Shown here piece after piece: positions 46,913 through 60,300 of a DNA stretch of 64,000 nucleotides; position 1 is the first letter of the stretch, and the number at the start of each line of letters is the position of its first letter. A program made the position numbers and the translations under genes. This stretch comes from Bromus sterilis (lineage: Eukaryota; Streptophyta; Magnoliopsida; Poales; Poaceae). Where the stretch lies: the NCBI GenBank assembly GCA_950022295.1, contig OX465598.1, positions 2,480,001 through 2,544,000 of the forward strand. The letters run 5' to 3'. The notes under the pieces were generated by a model. The model saw only the letters and a program-made list of their open reading frames with translations, was not told the DNA's origin and made no database searches.

Positions 46913-47689
46913 GTAGCCCCCAAGTTTAGCTTGGACGCAACCTTGGCGTGGGCTTCATTTTGTCTCTGCTTGTCCTTGGCGATGAGATTGTCACGGAAGA
47001 GAATGCTAGGTGCGCGTCCATGGTAAACTTCCAATATAACGAATAGTTAGGATAAAGACCGGGTCTCGAGGCCAAACCATTAGGCCGGCTTGCTCCACTG
47101 TTTCATGTCAATGAACCCGATATGATTCAATTTTGAGCTCTTCAACTTTTGAGTTCAATGTTGCTTTTTTCTCTTCCATGTCTTGTCAAAAGGACTTGGG
47201 AAAAAATTTACGGGCAATTTTATCTCCATATCACCTGTGTCAACAAAGCTTCGAGTTTATCATCTCGTGATGAATTGGAGTTTCGTATATAAAACAACCA
47301 TGCTGGTGTAGCCCCCAAGTGCCAGGTTGTCTTGCCTACAACAACCTGGGACTTGTAGTTGTGAAATTTGCTTCGAAGTAATGTAGCCTCCAAGTGTCGG
47401 GTTGTCTTGCCTGCAGCAACCCGGGACTTACAATTTCTTGCTTGTTTTCTGAAGTCGGCAAGCATTATATGCCAAAGCCGGCAATTTTTGTTGAAGCCGA
47501 CAAATGTTTGCTTGCTGATAAAAACCGATGAATGCGAATTTGCTGAATCCGGTAGATATGATATGCTGGGTTGTGTTCCTAGCTTCCAAATAGAGTGTCC
47601 CTTCGAGTGCTGGAATATGTTTCCTTCAGCAACCCAGAACAATGTGTGCCAACTCCAAGTCGGTATGAGCATCTGGATGTGGCGAGAGC

Positions 47690-47830
47690 CGGTGCGACGA
47701 AAGTCGACTTATATATTTTATATGGCGAGAGCCAGTGTCACGAGTGTCGACTTATATATATGGCGAGAGCCGGTGCGATGGAAGTCAACTTATATATATG
47801 GTGAGAGCCGGTGTGACGGAAGTCGACTTA
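47690..47830. repeat. ~46-bp tandem repeat, about 3-4 copies
   Basis: The unit contains GGCGAGAGCCGGTG, then CGA.GGAAGTCGACTTATATA. It is related in wording to the 33-bp repeat at 48590-48895 (GGCGAAAGCCTGGTGCGATG). Confidence 0.75.
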
Positions 47831-48589
47831 AGAATGCAGAAGATGCAATGCAGAAGGTATAGTCCCCATGAATCGGTTTGAGCATCTGGGTGCTGTGCCG
47901 AGTCACATAGGTCTAACTTGTAATTTTTTTTGTTATAAATAACTAAGGATGCAGGATGATGCTTGAATGCAAAATGGGAAATGCGGAGGCTAATAGAAGC
48001 CGACTCAGACCTCATCTTCTCGCGTTGAGAGAGATTATTCGTTCATGAGTTGAAACTTCTTTGTAAGCCGGCACATATGACTAACATGCCCAGCCTTTGG
48101 GACTATACTCGTTAGGCGTTCTATGTAAGCCCCCAAAGTTTAGGCCGACCGGGGTCGCGTTATTCATATGAGCTTGAGCTGTACAGGCCAAACGGCGTGG
48201 GTGGCCAATTCATGTATATGCCGGGATTTCTTCAGTTAAGAGTCGATGTGTGCCATCAAACTCCCCTACTTCCCCTAAATAAGTCATACGCATGTGGGGT
48301 TTTTACATGTATATGCCGAATTCTCAGATAAGAGTTGATGAAAATCATCAAGCTCCCCGATTCTCCTGACTAAGCAATATACATGCTCAGAGCCGGTAGG
48401 GGGTTGATCAAGCCCCCAGGTCTCTGAGAAAAGGTGTAAAAATATGCAATGTATGATGCAATATGATGCATTATGTATGATGCAATGTATTATGCAATAT
48501 GAAAAAACATGCAATATGAAAGTCGACTTTATGCATAACTGTGGCGATAGTCTAATGCGATGAAAATCGACTTATAGATTAAGTATGGC

Positions 48590-48895
48590 GAAAGCCTAGT
48601 GCGATGAAAATCGACTTATATGTATCAGATACGGCGAAAGCCTGGTGCGATGAAAATCGACTTTATGGCGAAAGCCCGGTGCGATGAAGATCGACTTGTG
48701 GCGAAAGCCTGGTGCAATGAAGATCGACTTATGGCGAAAGACTGGTGCGATGAAGATCGACTTATGTAGAAAGCCTGGTGCGATGAAGATCGACTTATGG
48801 CGAAAGCCTGGCGCGATGAAGATCGACTTATGGCGAAAGCCTGGTGCGATGAAGATCGACTTATGGCGAAAGCCTGGTGCGATGAAGATCGATGT
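48590..48895. repeat. 33-bp tandem repeat, ~9 copies
   Basis: The unit is of the form ATGAAGATCGACTTATGGCG plus AAAGCCTGGTGCG. Because 33 is a multiple of three it yields an open frame with a repeated 11-residue motif on both strands, which I regard as an artefact and not a protein. Confidence 0.9.
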
Positions 48896-49029
48896 ATGTG
48901 TATGCAGAAGATGCAATGCATCAGTATATGAAAAGGTGCAATGCATAATGATGCATAATGATGCAATGCATAAGGTGACAAATTCTGGGTTCCAGAGGTG
49001 CCGAGTCTTACCGAGATTTCTTGTGAAGC

Positions 49030-49470
49030 CGGTATTTTTTAATAATCCTGGATTCATTGAGGAGCTAGAATTTTTTATGAACCGGAAGTCATCGAGGAGC
49101 CGGAATTTTTGATGAGTCGGGAATCGCTGAGGATCCAGAATTTTCAATGAGTCGGAACTCGTCAAGGAGCCGGAATTTTGGATGAACCGGAATCTCATTG
49201 TGGAGCCAAAATTTTCCAATAAACCGGAACTCGAGAAGGGAGCCGGGATTTTTCAATTAACCGGGACTCGAGAAGGGAGCCGGGATTTTCCAATAAACCG
49301 GAACTCATCGAAAGAGCCGAAATTTTTCCAATGAACTGGAATCTAAGCCGGGATTTTACCGATGATCCGGAACTCAATGAAACAGCCGGAATATTTTCAA
49401 CGAACCGGAATTTGAGCCGGGATTTTACCGATGACTCAATGAAATAGTCAGAATTTTTCCAATGAACCGG
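49030..49470. repeat. Degenerate ~40-bp repeat with GAGCCGG.ATTTT
   Basis: About ten irregular copies of units containing GAACCGGAA, GAGAAGGGAGCCGGGATTTT or CGAGGAGCCGGAATTTT. It lies at the end of the Gypsy fragment, next to the Copia boundary. Confidence 0.7.
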
Positions 49471-49480
49471 AATCTTGTGG

Positions 49481-50733
49481 ACCTACGACCTTGTGGACCT
49501 TCCAACTTGTCCTAGCTTCGGTTTCCGCGTCTTGGAGAGTTCCATAACCCTCTAGATACTTCCATAAGCTTCCAGGAACCTCCCGAAACCTCCCAGAACA
49601 TTTCTGGAAGTCCCGGAACAATTTTCTCGATGTTCCGTAACCTTTCCAACACCTATCACCAAATTTCTTATGACCACTCAAGACCATTCTTGAATGTTCC
49701 GGAATCATCCGTGACCATTCGGTACTACCTAGAACATTTCTATCGCTACCCGAAACACTTCCAGTTCCACCCGAAACAATTCTGGTACCTTTCTCTTTTC
49801 ATCTCCTAGTTCTCTAACAGATTACTACTCATTAAGTGTGTGACCCAATAGGTTCGGTATTATGCGGACATGACTCAGGACGTCTTCCGAAAATAGGACA
49901 ACAGCCTATTGTGAATAGCCACTAATCAACAATGGAGCCATGGACACCCATGTTGACTCCCGCACATACACAAAGAAACTTCGAGTGAACCTTTATGTTA
50001 GTCATGTACCATTCCCTTTGCTTCGCGATATACGACAAAGTTAGAGGAGAGAATTTGGCATCCATGCATAAGAACTTCTTGAACACAAGCCATCAGTTAT
50101 CCTCATTGCTCGTTTGTCTCTATTCCTCGTTTTGTATTCTGGTATCCCCGTGACTAAATCACAAAGTGTCTGGCCAAACTATAATGGATACCGTTATACC
50201 GAGTGGGCCCAAAGTCAATATCTCTCCATCATGGAGGAGAAAATCCCATTCTTGAAATATCGCTGTTACTAGACACACTATCCGATATACCCAGAACTTA
50301 TTTTACTACTTCCCAGTTACAGGAGGATTCATCTAAGAACCAAAGTATATCTTTATGTGTGAAGTAACCCGATATTATCATGGTCTAAGGAATTACGTAT
50401 TGATAACAAAACATGATAGACTTATAATGTAGTTACGATGTGATCTCTAAGTATATCATTTAATATTGGGGTCGGTTCAACATCAATGTTCTGCAAACAA
50501 TATGTTCTCATTGCTACCAACATCCATGTTGCAAGAACGATGTCCATGATTAAGAAAACGTAATCATCAGTTAGCACATGAGCTGGTCTTAGAGGCTAAA
50601 CCAAGAACTCTTATGAGTTTTCTTCTAAATCTCATAGTCAAGGTCATTGCAATTATAGCACAGAAAAAAAATTATAAACTTGAATATTAATAATAACATA
50701 CTTTATTATTGCCTCTAGGGCATATATCCAACA
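49481..50733 (-). mobile_element. Copia 3' LTR, truncated (lacks R/U5)
   Basis: It ends at 50733 with CCAACA (complement TGTTGG) next to the polypurine tract at 50734-50749. The left side stops at 49481, where homology to the other LTR begins (CCTACGACC). The segment equal to 56183-56845 is missing. 49481-49858 is shared with 56846-57222, and 49948-50733 matches 4-828. Confidence 0.85.
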
Positions 50734-50749
50734 GTCTCCCACTTGCACT
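50734..50749 (-). other. Copia polypurine tract
   Basis: On the minus strand AGTGCAAGTGGGAGAC lies directly before the 3' LTR start TGTTGG. It is the plus-strand DNA primer site of the element. Confidence 0.85.
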
Positions 50750-50766
50750 AGATACAATAATACTAG

Positions 50767-53700
50767 TTACATAAGTTCTCGCACACCAATGGCTATCCGG
50801 TGTTTCTCATGCTTTGCTCGTGGAAGAGGCTTCGTCATCGGGTCTGACACGTTCAGATCCGTGTGAATCTTGCATACTTTCACATATCCTTTGTCAACGA
50901 ACTCTCGGATTTTGTGATAACGGCGTTCTATGTGTTTGGACTTCTGGTGGGACCTTGGTTCTCTAGCTTGCGCCACGGCTCCACTATTGTCACAATAGAT
51001 CTCCATGGGGTCTTCAGCACTAGGAATCACACCTAGTTCGGGGTGACGAACTTCTTGATCCAATATCCCTCCTTCGTAGCTTCCGAAGCTGCGATGTACT
51101 CCGCCTCCGTTGTAGAATCCGCGACCGTATTCTGCTTAGAACTTTTCCAGCTCACAGCACCCCCGTTGAGTGTGAAAACATATCCTGATTGAGATTTGAA
51201 GTCGTTTGGATATGTCATGAAGCTTGAATCTGTGTAACCCTTTACAACAAGTTCTTCATTACCTCCAAACACCAAGAACATGTTCTTGGTTCTATTCAGA
51301 TACTTCAAAATATTTTTGACTGCTACCTAGTGTGCTTTACCCGGGTTGCTCTGGTATTTGCTACAAATACTCAGAGCATAGGAAACATCCGGTCTTGTAC
51401 ATATCATGGCATACATGACAGATCTAATTGCCGAAGCATATGGAACTGTGCTCATTTCTACCTGCTCATCAGATGTCTTAGGACATTGACTCTTGCAGAG
51501 TACCACACCATGTGACATTGGGAGTAGCCCTTTCTTTGAACTCTCCATTCTGAACCTTTTCAGAACCTTGCCTATATACGTTCTCTGGCTTAGCCCTATC
51601 AGGCGCCGAGATCTATCTCTATAGATCTTGATTCCCAAAATGTAGGCGGCTTCGTCCAAGTTTTTCATTGAAAAACTGTTTTTCAATGACTCCTTTATAG
51701 TGTTAAGAAATTCTCTATCATTTCCAATCAACAATATGTCGTCTACATATAGTATTAGAGAAGATATTGCGCTCCCACTTACTTTCTTGTAAACACAAGC
51801 TTCTTCGCCCTTCTGGATGAAGCCAAAACTTTTGACCACTTCATCAAAGCGAAGATTCCAACTCCGTGATGCTTGCTTTAGTCCATAAATAGACATTTTA
51901 AGCTTGCACACCTTTCCAGCATCCTCTGGCGCGGCAAAACCCTCAGGTTGTATCATATATACATTCTCCTCGAGATTTCCGCTAAGGAATGCAGTTTTGA
52001 CGTCCATCTGCCATATCTCATAATCGAAATACGCAACAATTGCTAGTAAAATCCGCACAGACTTAAGCATTGCTACTGGCAAGAAAGTCTCGTCGTAGTC
52101 AACTCCTTGCACTTGCCGGAACCCTTTCACACCAAGCCTAGCTTTATGGATAGTGACATTACCATCCGCGTCTTTCTTTCTTTTGAAGATCCATTTACAT
52201 TCAATTGGTTTCACACCCTCTGGAGGGATCACCAAGTCCCATACTTGGTTATCGTACATGGATTCCATTTTGGATTTCATGGCTTGTAGCCATTCAGTGG
52301 AGTTGGGGCTCATCATCGCTTCTTTGTAGTTCACAGGCTCATCATCTTCCAAGATGAATACTTCGTTAGCATACCACTCGGGTAGCTGACGCACTCTGCC
52401 TGATCTCCTTGGTTCAGTTACCAGCTTCTCAGAAGTTCCCACATCACTTGTAGGACCTACCGGTTCCTTCATCGGAATGACTGCCGGAACAACTTCCGTC
52501 GTTTCAATCCTTGGTTCCGAAGGTTCGCTAACCTCATCAAGTTGCACTGTCCTCCCACTCACCTCTTTGCTAAGAAACTCTTTCTGAAGAAAAGTTTCTC
52601 CTTTAGCAATAAAGACTTTGCCATCGGAGGGGTGGTAGAAAGAATAGCCTACGGTGTCTTTGACATAACCTACGAAGTAGCACTTGTCTACTTTAGGGTC
52701 GAGTTTGTTCGGCTGTAAACGTTTTACATAAGCATCACAACCCCAAATTTTCAGGAACGATATATTGGGTTTGCTCCCATTCCACAACTCGTATGGTGTC
52801 GTTTCCACAAACTTTGATGGTGCCCTATTTAAAGTAAAAGCAGCAGTCTCTAACGCGTAACCCCAAAAAGATAGTGGAAGATCTGTTAATGACATCATGG
52901 ACCTTACCATGTCTAACAAGGTTCGGTTATGCCTCTCAGATACTCCATTTCTCTGTGGAGTTCCGGGGGGCGTCAGCTGTGAAACGATTCCACGCTCCAT
53001 GAGATGTTCTCTAAACTCATGACTAAGATATTCACCACCACGATCAGATCGCAAAAATTTGATTTTCTTGTCACGATGATTCTCAACTTCGTTCTGAAAT
53101 TCTTTGAAATTTTCGAAAGTTTCAGACTTTTGCTTCATTAAGTAAATATAGCCATATCTACTCAAATCGTCAGTAAAAGTTACGAAGTAGAGATATCCAC
53201 CACGCGTCGGTACACTCATCGGACCACACACATCGCTATGTATGATTTCCAATAAGTCTGTCGCCCGTTCTACATGACCTGTGAACGGTGTCCGAGTCAG
53301 TTTTCCCATCAGACAAGCCTCACACTTATCAAATGATTCAAAATCAAAAGATTGCAAAATTCCATCTTTATGAAGCTTCTGCATGCGTTTCTTTCCGATG
53401 TGACCCAGACGGCAGTGCCACATGTAAGTGGTATTTTCATCCTTCTTAAGACGTTTAGAGCTTATGTTTAAGACGTCGTTACTACATTCAAGATCTAAAT
53501 AAAATAGCCCATTCTTAATAGGTGCAAAACCATAGAACATATTCTTCAAGTAAATAGAGCAACCATTGTTCTCAGACTTAAAACTATAACCGTCGCGGAT
53601 TAAACATGATCCCGACATAATGTTCTTACAAATAGCAGGAACGAAATAACAATTATCTAGTTCTAGGGTAAATCCTGAAGGTAGATGTAGAGTGTAGACG

Positions 53701-54726
53701 CCGAAGGGTTTAGCAGAGATCGTAGCTCCATTCCCAACACGCATCGTCACTTCATTCTTTTCCAGCTTCCTTATTCTCCTTAGTCCCTGTAATGAATTAC
53801 AGATATGAGCAACATATCCAGTATCAAATACCCACGACTTAGAGTGAGGTCCAAAAAGAAAGACATCTATGACATATATAACTTTTATACCTTCGCTGGT
53901 AAAACCAGGCTTCTTCCTATCTGCCAAATACTTCTTGCAGTTCCTCTTCCAGTGACCTTTAGCTTTGCAGTAGAAACACTCAGTATCCTTGTTAGGGCCA
54001 GTGCCAGAGGGTTTCTTGGTCTTGGCGCCAGGCTTGCCGGCGCCCTTGCCCTTGGACTTGCCTTTCTTCTTGAAACCAGTGGTCTTGCTAACCGCCAACG
54101 TATAGTTGGGGTCAACCTGTATGGTAGTCTCCGCATTCTTTAGCATTCCAAGCAGTTCATTAACCGACTTGTCCATCCCGTTCATCCGATAGTTCTGAAC
54201 AAAGCTCTTAAAGCTCGGCGGGAGTGACATGAGGACGATATCTGTACCCAGTGATTCTGGAATTGGGAATCCCGGTTCAGTCAACCTTTGGCCAAGCCGC
54301 ATGATATTTATCACGTGCTCACTCACGGGTGATCCTTCCTTCATTTTGCAATTCCACATGGCTTGAGTAACCTCATAACGTTCAATCCTAGCGTGTTTGG
54401 CATACAAAGCATCTAACTCTTGAATAATCAAGTGGGGAAGGGTATTTTCAAACCTCCCATGTAAATCTGACTCCATACACGTAGTCATAAGACATTGAAC
54501 TGCGATGCTATCATCAAGCTTGGTCTTATGCACATTCTGCTCAGCAGCCGTGGCGTCAGGCCCCGGTGCTATTGGGAGAGGTGTCGTCAGGACATAGTCC
54601 TTCTTAGCACTCCTGAGTACAATTCTCAGGGAACGAACCCCAGTCTGCATAGTTGTTTTCATCATCTTTCAAATTTTCTTTCTCAACCAACGGACCTAAG
54701 TTAAACTGGGGATTGACACGGGCCAT
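50767..54726 (-). pseudogene. Copia polyprotein (gag-protease-integrase-RT-RNase H), disabled
   Basis: The original start is the ATG at 54724-54726 (MARVNPQFN). A one-base excess in the CCCC at 54638-54641 shifts the frame; the long open stretch is 54665-51327. Order: Gag with the zinc knuckle CFYCKAKGHWKRNC; protease with DTGY in place of the usual DTGS; GAG-preintegrase and integrase (HCRLGHIGKKR, DRGGEY); reverse transcriptase (YVDDILLIG); RNase H (51033-51308, then 50767-51063). Further lesions are a TAG at 51327-51329 where a Trp codon is expected and a frameshift near 51045. So at least three changes inactivate it. Family: Ty1/Copia, Angela/Tork-like by the LTR. Confidence 0.93.
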
Positions 54727-56162
54727 TTTAATCTACAACATAAACACAAGTTTCACTTTAGACAATGTTCATAATTAAGTTGCACTAAGTAATTAATCAA
54801 GCTATTAATATTAATAAGTGCTCCCACTCAGATTAACATCTCTCGTAGTTAATGCTAAGTGATTCAAGATCCGACTCAGTCGTCCGTCATTGATGTGACA
54901 TCACTGATGACTTGGACTGAACCGGTAGGCCAACTTGCCAATCACACCAAGGGTGATTCTTGTTCATCTTTCGATGGGTGTGTTCTGGTAGCAAACTTTT
55001 ATCCAAACCATCAAGACAACCAAGTGTAATGTGCAATGTGTTCTTAACACACCCGCCTTTTATGCGTCACACCGTGTGCACCCTTGTGACATGACCTGCT
55101 CCGGTGTGAAACATAGTATAGACGATGCTACAGTTGGGAGAACACTATCAACTTGATATTGTTTTGCGAGAGATCACCCTATTAAAATACGACTACCGCG
55201 CATCAAACAAGGGTGCATCAAAGGGATTAACATCATAGGCAGTTCATAAATTTTATGTGATATGGTATAGCCCTTTGTGTCATGAAGTTCTCGTTGCCTT
55301 CATGACTCTGTGGTTCAAGTCTCCACCCACCACCTTTTGTCCTTGGCACCGGGACCTCCTCACGGCTTCGGCATGTGTGTCGGGGTCCACCTTCACATCA
55401 TTGATCATCACCTCGTCTCCATCTATTGCCTTGCCTCAAGCTAATAAACAGTTCTGGCACGCATGCCATAATTAAGTGACTATCATATGACTCCAGTCAT
55501 CATGCCGTACGATGGCTCGCAGGCCGCGAAAAATATTACTCCCTCCGATCCATAATAAGTGTCGTAGATTTTGTACTAAGCTAGTACAAACTTTGTACTA
55601 GATGAGCGACACTTATTATGGATCGAAGGTAGTACATCATATAGCATCTCATACAAACACATTGCAAATCTCGAAGGCTATACCACATCACATGCACTCT
55701 CTGCAAAAACGAGTTAGATCGCCATCTACACGGGTTATTGCAAATTTTATCGTGGTTGTTAAGCAGGTTTACATGGCAAACATGGAACCCTAGACAAAAC
55801 AAACACGATACTTCTTTTGTTGCTAGTTTAACATACGGGGTGCGTGTAGCAACTAATGCCACAAGCCAAACTTCGTTAAACGCGTGACCCCCGTGTGGAT
55901 TTAAGTTCATAAAATCCAGAAGCCCGTTGATGTAAAATTTTCTATAGCAAGACTAAGATGAGATCCAAGGAATTTGATGTAGTCCATGATCAAGGCAACC
56001 GGCATACTAAGAGAAGCATATAGGGATCATGGCAAAACTCAAACCTTGTAGCAAAATCACATCATGCTGTCGAGCAAAGAAAAGATCACATGACAGGGAA
56101 GCAAACAAGAAAATCAATGCCTCATATCAACATATGATCTACCTAAACATGCATCTAATCAA
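54727..56162 (-). other. Copia 5' leader (untranslated)
   Basis: Non-coding internal region between the primer-binding site and gag. It carries a Stowaway MITE. No other gene is present. Confidence 0.6.
55539..55632. mobile_element. Stowaway MITE, 94 bp, in the Copia leader
   Basis: Left CTCCCTCCGATCCATAATAA, right CTTATTATGGATCGAAGGTAG, flanked by TA at 55537-55538 and 55633-55634. It inserted after the Copia element arrived. Confidence 0.92.
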
Positions 56163-56181
56163 GGATCGCTCATGATACCAC
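56163..56181 (-). other. Copia primer-binding site
   Basis: On the minus strand TGGTATCATGAGCGATCC, which matches the 3' end of initiator tRNA-Met as used by most plant Copia elements (TGGTATCA core). Confidence 0.8.
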
Positions 56182-56182
56182 T

Positions 56183-57222
56183 TTTTTGGAAATGAGTATA
56201 AAACAACAAAAAATCCGTGCCTACAAAGCAAGAACCCAAGATCATCCAAGAAGATGGCATACAAGGTTTAGGCCATAGCTCACCAACGGATGTAGCGGAA
56301 GTAGAGTTGGTGAAGCTTGTTGAAGTAGATCTTGCGAATCGTCCCACGAACAATCCCTCGATCCGTCCCACGAAAAAATCCCTCGAGTAAGTCCCTCGAA
56401 CAAAATCTCCGAGGAAGAAGAAGCTCCTCGAAGAAAGACCAAAGTTATGATCCCTCTACCGGTATCCACACGTCCCGATGCAGCAATCCAGCAGCGCTCC
56501 GCCATCCAGAGAAGAACGCCACCGAGAGAAACTAGAGGAAGAAGAGCCTAGCGGTGTCCGGACTAGAACGATCTAGCCCAAAGAGAATTAGAGGCGCGTG
56601 GAATTAGCTAGGGCAACCTTAGGGCTTTTCTGGTGTAGTTTTGGGGTTGCCCCTGCCCCCGTATATATAGGTGGAAGCCTGGGGTCGCAACTTGGGCGAG
56701 GGTCCTCCCCAAAGTCGGTTTTGGCCACCAGGAGGAGTCCAACACGGATTCCAACATGAAACGCCACGCAGTCCGGCGTCCAGGGGGAAACGCCAGGGAC
56801 CATGGTGTCTGGGCTTGCCCCCAAAGGAAAGTCCTTTTTCCGCCGACCTACGACCTTGTGGACCTTTCAACTTGGCCTAGCTTCGGTTTCCGCGTCTTGG
56901 AGAGTTCCATAACCCTCCGGATACTTCCATAAGCTTCAAGGAACCTCCCGGAACCTCCCAGAACATTTCTGGAAGTCCCGGAACAATTTTCCCGATGTTC
57001 CGTAACCTTTCCAACACCTATCACCAAATTTCTTATGACCACTCAAGACCATTCTTGAATGTTCCGAAATCATCCATGACCATTCGGTACTACCTAGAAC
57101 ATTTCTATCGCTACCCGAAACACTTCCAGTTCCACCCGAAACAATTCCGGTACCTTTCTCTTTTCATCTCCTAGTTATCTAACAGATTACTACTCGTTAA
57201 GTGTGCGACCCAATAGGTTCGG
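56183..57222 (-). mobile_element. Copia 5' LTR, truncated (lacks U3 start)
   Basis: The LTR next to the primer-binding site includes U5, R and part of U3. It stops at 57222 (...GGTTCGG), and satellite DNA follows at once. The U3 part equal to 49859-50733 is missing. The exact inner edge near 56183 is uncertain because the terminal CA is altered by an A-run. Confidence 0.8.
56661..56670 (-). promoter_or_regulatory. TATA box of the Copia 5' LTR
   Basis: On the minus strand CTATATATAC, followed by a GC-rich stretch and the R region. It is the natural promoter of the element, but U3 sequence upstream has been lost. Confidence 0.7.
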
Positions 57223-57361
57223 CGAGTGTTGATGAACGACATGTAAGCACACCTGGATCCAAAAATGGTGAGTAATATCTCATGAAACGGTCCAGAATAG
57301 GCCATATTATTGTTGATGAACGACACGTAAACGCACCCCGGGGATCGGCAATATGGAAATC
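57223..57361 (-). repeat. pSc119.2-type satellite remnant
   Basis: A little over one monomer in the same orientation as the 43881-46224 arm (CGAGTGTTGATGAACGACA and GTAAACGCACCCCGGGGATC). It shows that the retroelements at 46.2-57.2 kb lie within former satellite DNA. Confidence 0.85.
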
Positions 57362-60300
57362 TGTCGGGACCCGGGGTTAGCGTATGTAATTCCAGTCACG
57401 ATACAATCACATGGAGAGCCGAGAACCGTACCCACTTGTCTAAGCAGACAAGGCCAAGCACAGAACGTTCTCGGTAAGCATCGAACGTGAGGGGCATCCC
57501 ATTCAGGCCGGATGATCAACTAAGATGGGTCCTCAACGTCCGCTCACAAGTCTAAATGCTTATGGGTGGTGAATCCCATACTCATAGACAAGTCGCCTCA
57601 ACCATGTTATCGATTGGATCCTAACTCTTACATAAACTTACTCCAGCCCGATCACTTAGTCAGGGTCTAGGGCGGGCTCGATCATACAACAAAGTGTGCA
57701 CGTGACAGAGTCATGAGCAATCGCATCGCGATGCCCCAAGCTGCGCACATCTAAGGGCCACTTGGTGTATAAAAGACCGCCAGCCAGATCACAACTAAGG
57801 TCTCGAAACCCATACTAAGACATGCATGTTATAATCATACACGCAGCACACATGCCTAGTATGAACAGCAGGTATCATCACATAACTCTACAAAGTACTC
57901 TTTATAGATATACACATAGAGCATACAAAGATCACATGTCTGTGATCAACATTACATCATACAACGGAAGCAAATTAGGTCTGAGTACAGACAAGTTTAA
58001 CAAATGGCTTAGAGAAGCCTTGTAAACATACATGCCCTTCCACGAGGGACCAGACTGCTGTCTGGGATTATACTACCAAGGTCAACATCGAGCTTCAGGT
58101 CGGTGACTCCATCGGGGTCCGGTTCTCATCTAAAACATAGAATAAGCAAACATGAGTACAAAGTCGTACTCAGCAAGACTTACATCAGATCTATACTACT
58201 CATGCTCAAGTATCAAGGTAAAGGGGGTGGGGTTCAACATGCAGAAGTGCCATCTTTGACTTGGCTAGTCCTGAACTACGAATACCAGACTTGAGGTAAG
58301 AAGCGTACACGAGTCCACTATCCAAGTCTCCAATCAAATACACCACTATGGTTAGTTCCTCGACTTCCCACGAGGAGGCACAACATAGCACTCACGCTTA
58401 TCTTGCAAGTTTTATAAGTATCCCTTCAAGTTGTCTAATAATCAGGTACAGGTTCCAAGTAGTCCTTAACCGCGGACGCGGCTATTTGAATAGTTTTGTT
58501 AACCTTGCAAGGGTGTAAACTACACACACATGACCATCGGTTACCGCCAGGTCTCGCCACCGTTCAAGAGGTGACAGCGAGGATGTTCACCACGACACTT
58601 CGCTCACAACCGGTCTATTCCAGGAGTCGACTACCTGAGTTGCTACCGCTCGAGAGTCCGGCCGGATCAACGAAACGGACTCAGACAATGTAGGTGACCG
58701 AGACGCCACCTTTAGCAGATGGTTTTCCTGCCTCACAGGTGCACCCACATATCTAGGATGATGCAACCATTCCTTCATTCTTTTTCTATGCAGATGCCAA
58801 ATGGAAAGCCCGAACTAATGTGACTCCTGGACGTCGACACGGATCAAGGTACTAGGCCGAGAGGGGTCAGTGAGCCCAATGTGTGGTTGTACTCTTTGTC
58901 TTGGATTACCATACAAGAACTCGATGCCTAAGGCAGTGTTCAACGAGACAACCCACTGTGTACTCCTACACAGCCTCTCATCGTTCACCTTGTATTAGGG
59001 TGGATTCACCGACACAGTTTCACTTTCATCAACACCATGTTCACCATCATCCCGACTCACATCAAAAGTAACCTCACTGTAACACTAAGCATGCAATAAG
59101 CAGTAACAGTTGCAGGGGCTCCATGGTATCAATCAACTCCTATGTCAGCTAGGATTGTGGTTTGCTCACTACTGTGACAAGATGATAGGTCATGCATCGG
59201 ATATGGGTTCAACTATGCGGTAGAATCGATACAAAGTGATCTCCTAAACATGCATAAGCGAGACTGAGAGGGAAATGGGATTTTATAGACATGATCAATG
59301 GGGTTTGCTTGCCTTGCTGACGATACACGGTCTTAACGGTGGTCTTCTTCTTCGGGGGTGATCACCGTCTCGGAAAAGCTGTTACCGGCACAATCATCAA
59401 CAAAGGGGCAACATTGAATTGAAATGCAAAAACACATGATTATGTTGTCCATGATGTGAAAGGTATTGGTTTGATCTAGGTTCAATTTGCCACATGTTAA
59501 TTGAAGTTGATTTGAAAAGTTAATTCAAAATCAAACTCCAAATATCATTCAAATTAGGTCATCTTGCATTTGCTAATGTTTGATCATTGTATACCATGTC
59601 ATCATGTGTGGGATAAGCTTCTGAAGTACAAGTGATCATATGTGCTTTGCAAAGGTTAAAATTTGAATTGGATTTGAATTAAATTTGAATTAATTCCATT
59701 TAAGCCAAATAGCAAAAGCTACTGGTCTCCTTTTAAAATCAACTCAAACATGGTTGAAAGTTGCATATTTGGATAGAGAATTTTATGCTGATCATTTTTC
59801 ATATATTATTTGTCCAATTTGGAGTTCATATGAATTAGTTATGAATTTCCAAAGTTTAAGCAATTTTCTGGAATTTCTGGAATTACTTTAATTCTTTTCT
59901 ATTTCTGGAAACTGATTAATTGCGTCAGCCTAACGTGGGGGTGACGTCAGGGGGGGGGGGCTGACAACTGGGGCCCCCATGTCAGCCTCACAGGGGGTTA
60001 ACCCCTCTGTTAGTTTAACTAACAGTGGTTTAGGGGTGGCCTGGGGCCCACTTGTCATGCACTCGGGGGGGGGGGGGGGATTAGCGGGGTCATTAGGGCT
60101 AACTTAACCCAACTCGCCGGCGGCTTAACGCCGGCGACGTCGAGCACGGCGGCGCGGTACTGGGTGGCGAAATTGGCCACCAAAACGGGCGCCGCTTGCA
60201 CGAGAAGAAGCCCCGGGCTCGTCCGCATCAAGCTGTGCCACCAGGGGGTCTCGGGGAGGGCTAAAACGACGCCGGCGATGATGAGGTGCGGCGGCCGGCC

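Larger units (their letters stand above)
46913..49480 (-). mobile_element. Gypsy internal 3' non-coding region with nested tandem repeats
   Basis: This precedes the LTR at 46225-46912 in the minus-strand element. It carries no gag or pol sequence. Phrases such as TAGCCCCCAAGTGCC and CCATGAATCGGTTTGAGC resemble 9059-9275. It holds three tandem-repeat blocks: about 47690-47830, 48590-48895 and 49030-49470. The right end is cut by a truncated Copia LTR at 49481. Confidence 0.6.

Noticed and set aside
48590..48895. Regular short repeats that might suggest CRISPR
   Set aside because: The units are directly abutting with no unique spacers, and the genome is a plant.
48596..49219. A repeated-peptide ORF
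   Set aside because: It comes from a 33-bp tandem repeat (a multiple of three) in Gypsy non-coding DNA; both strands are open.
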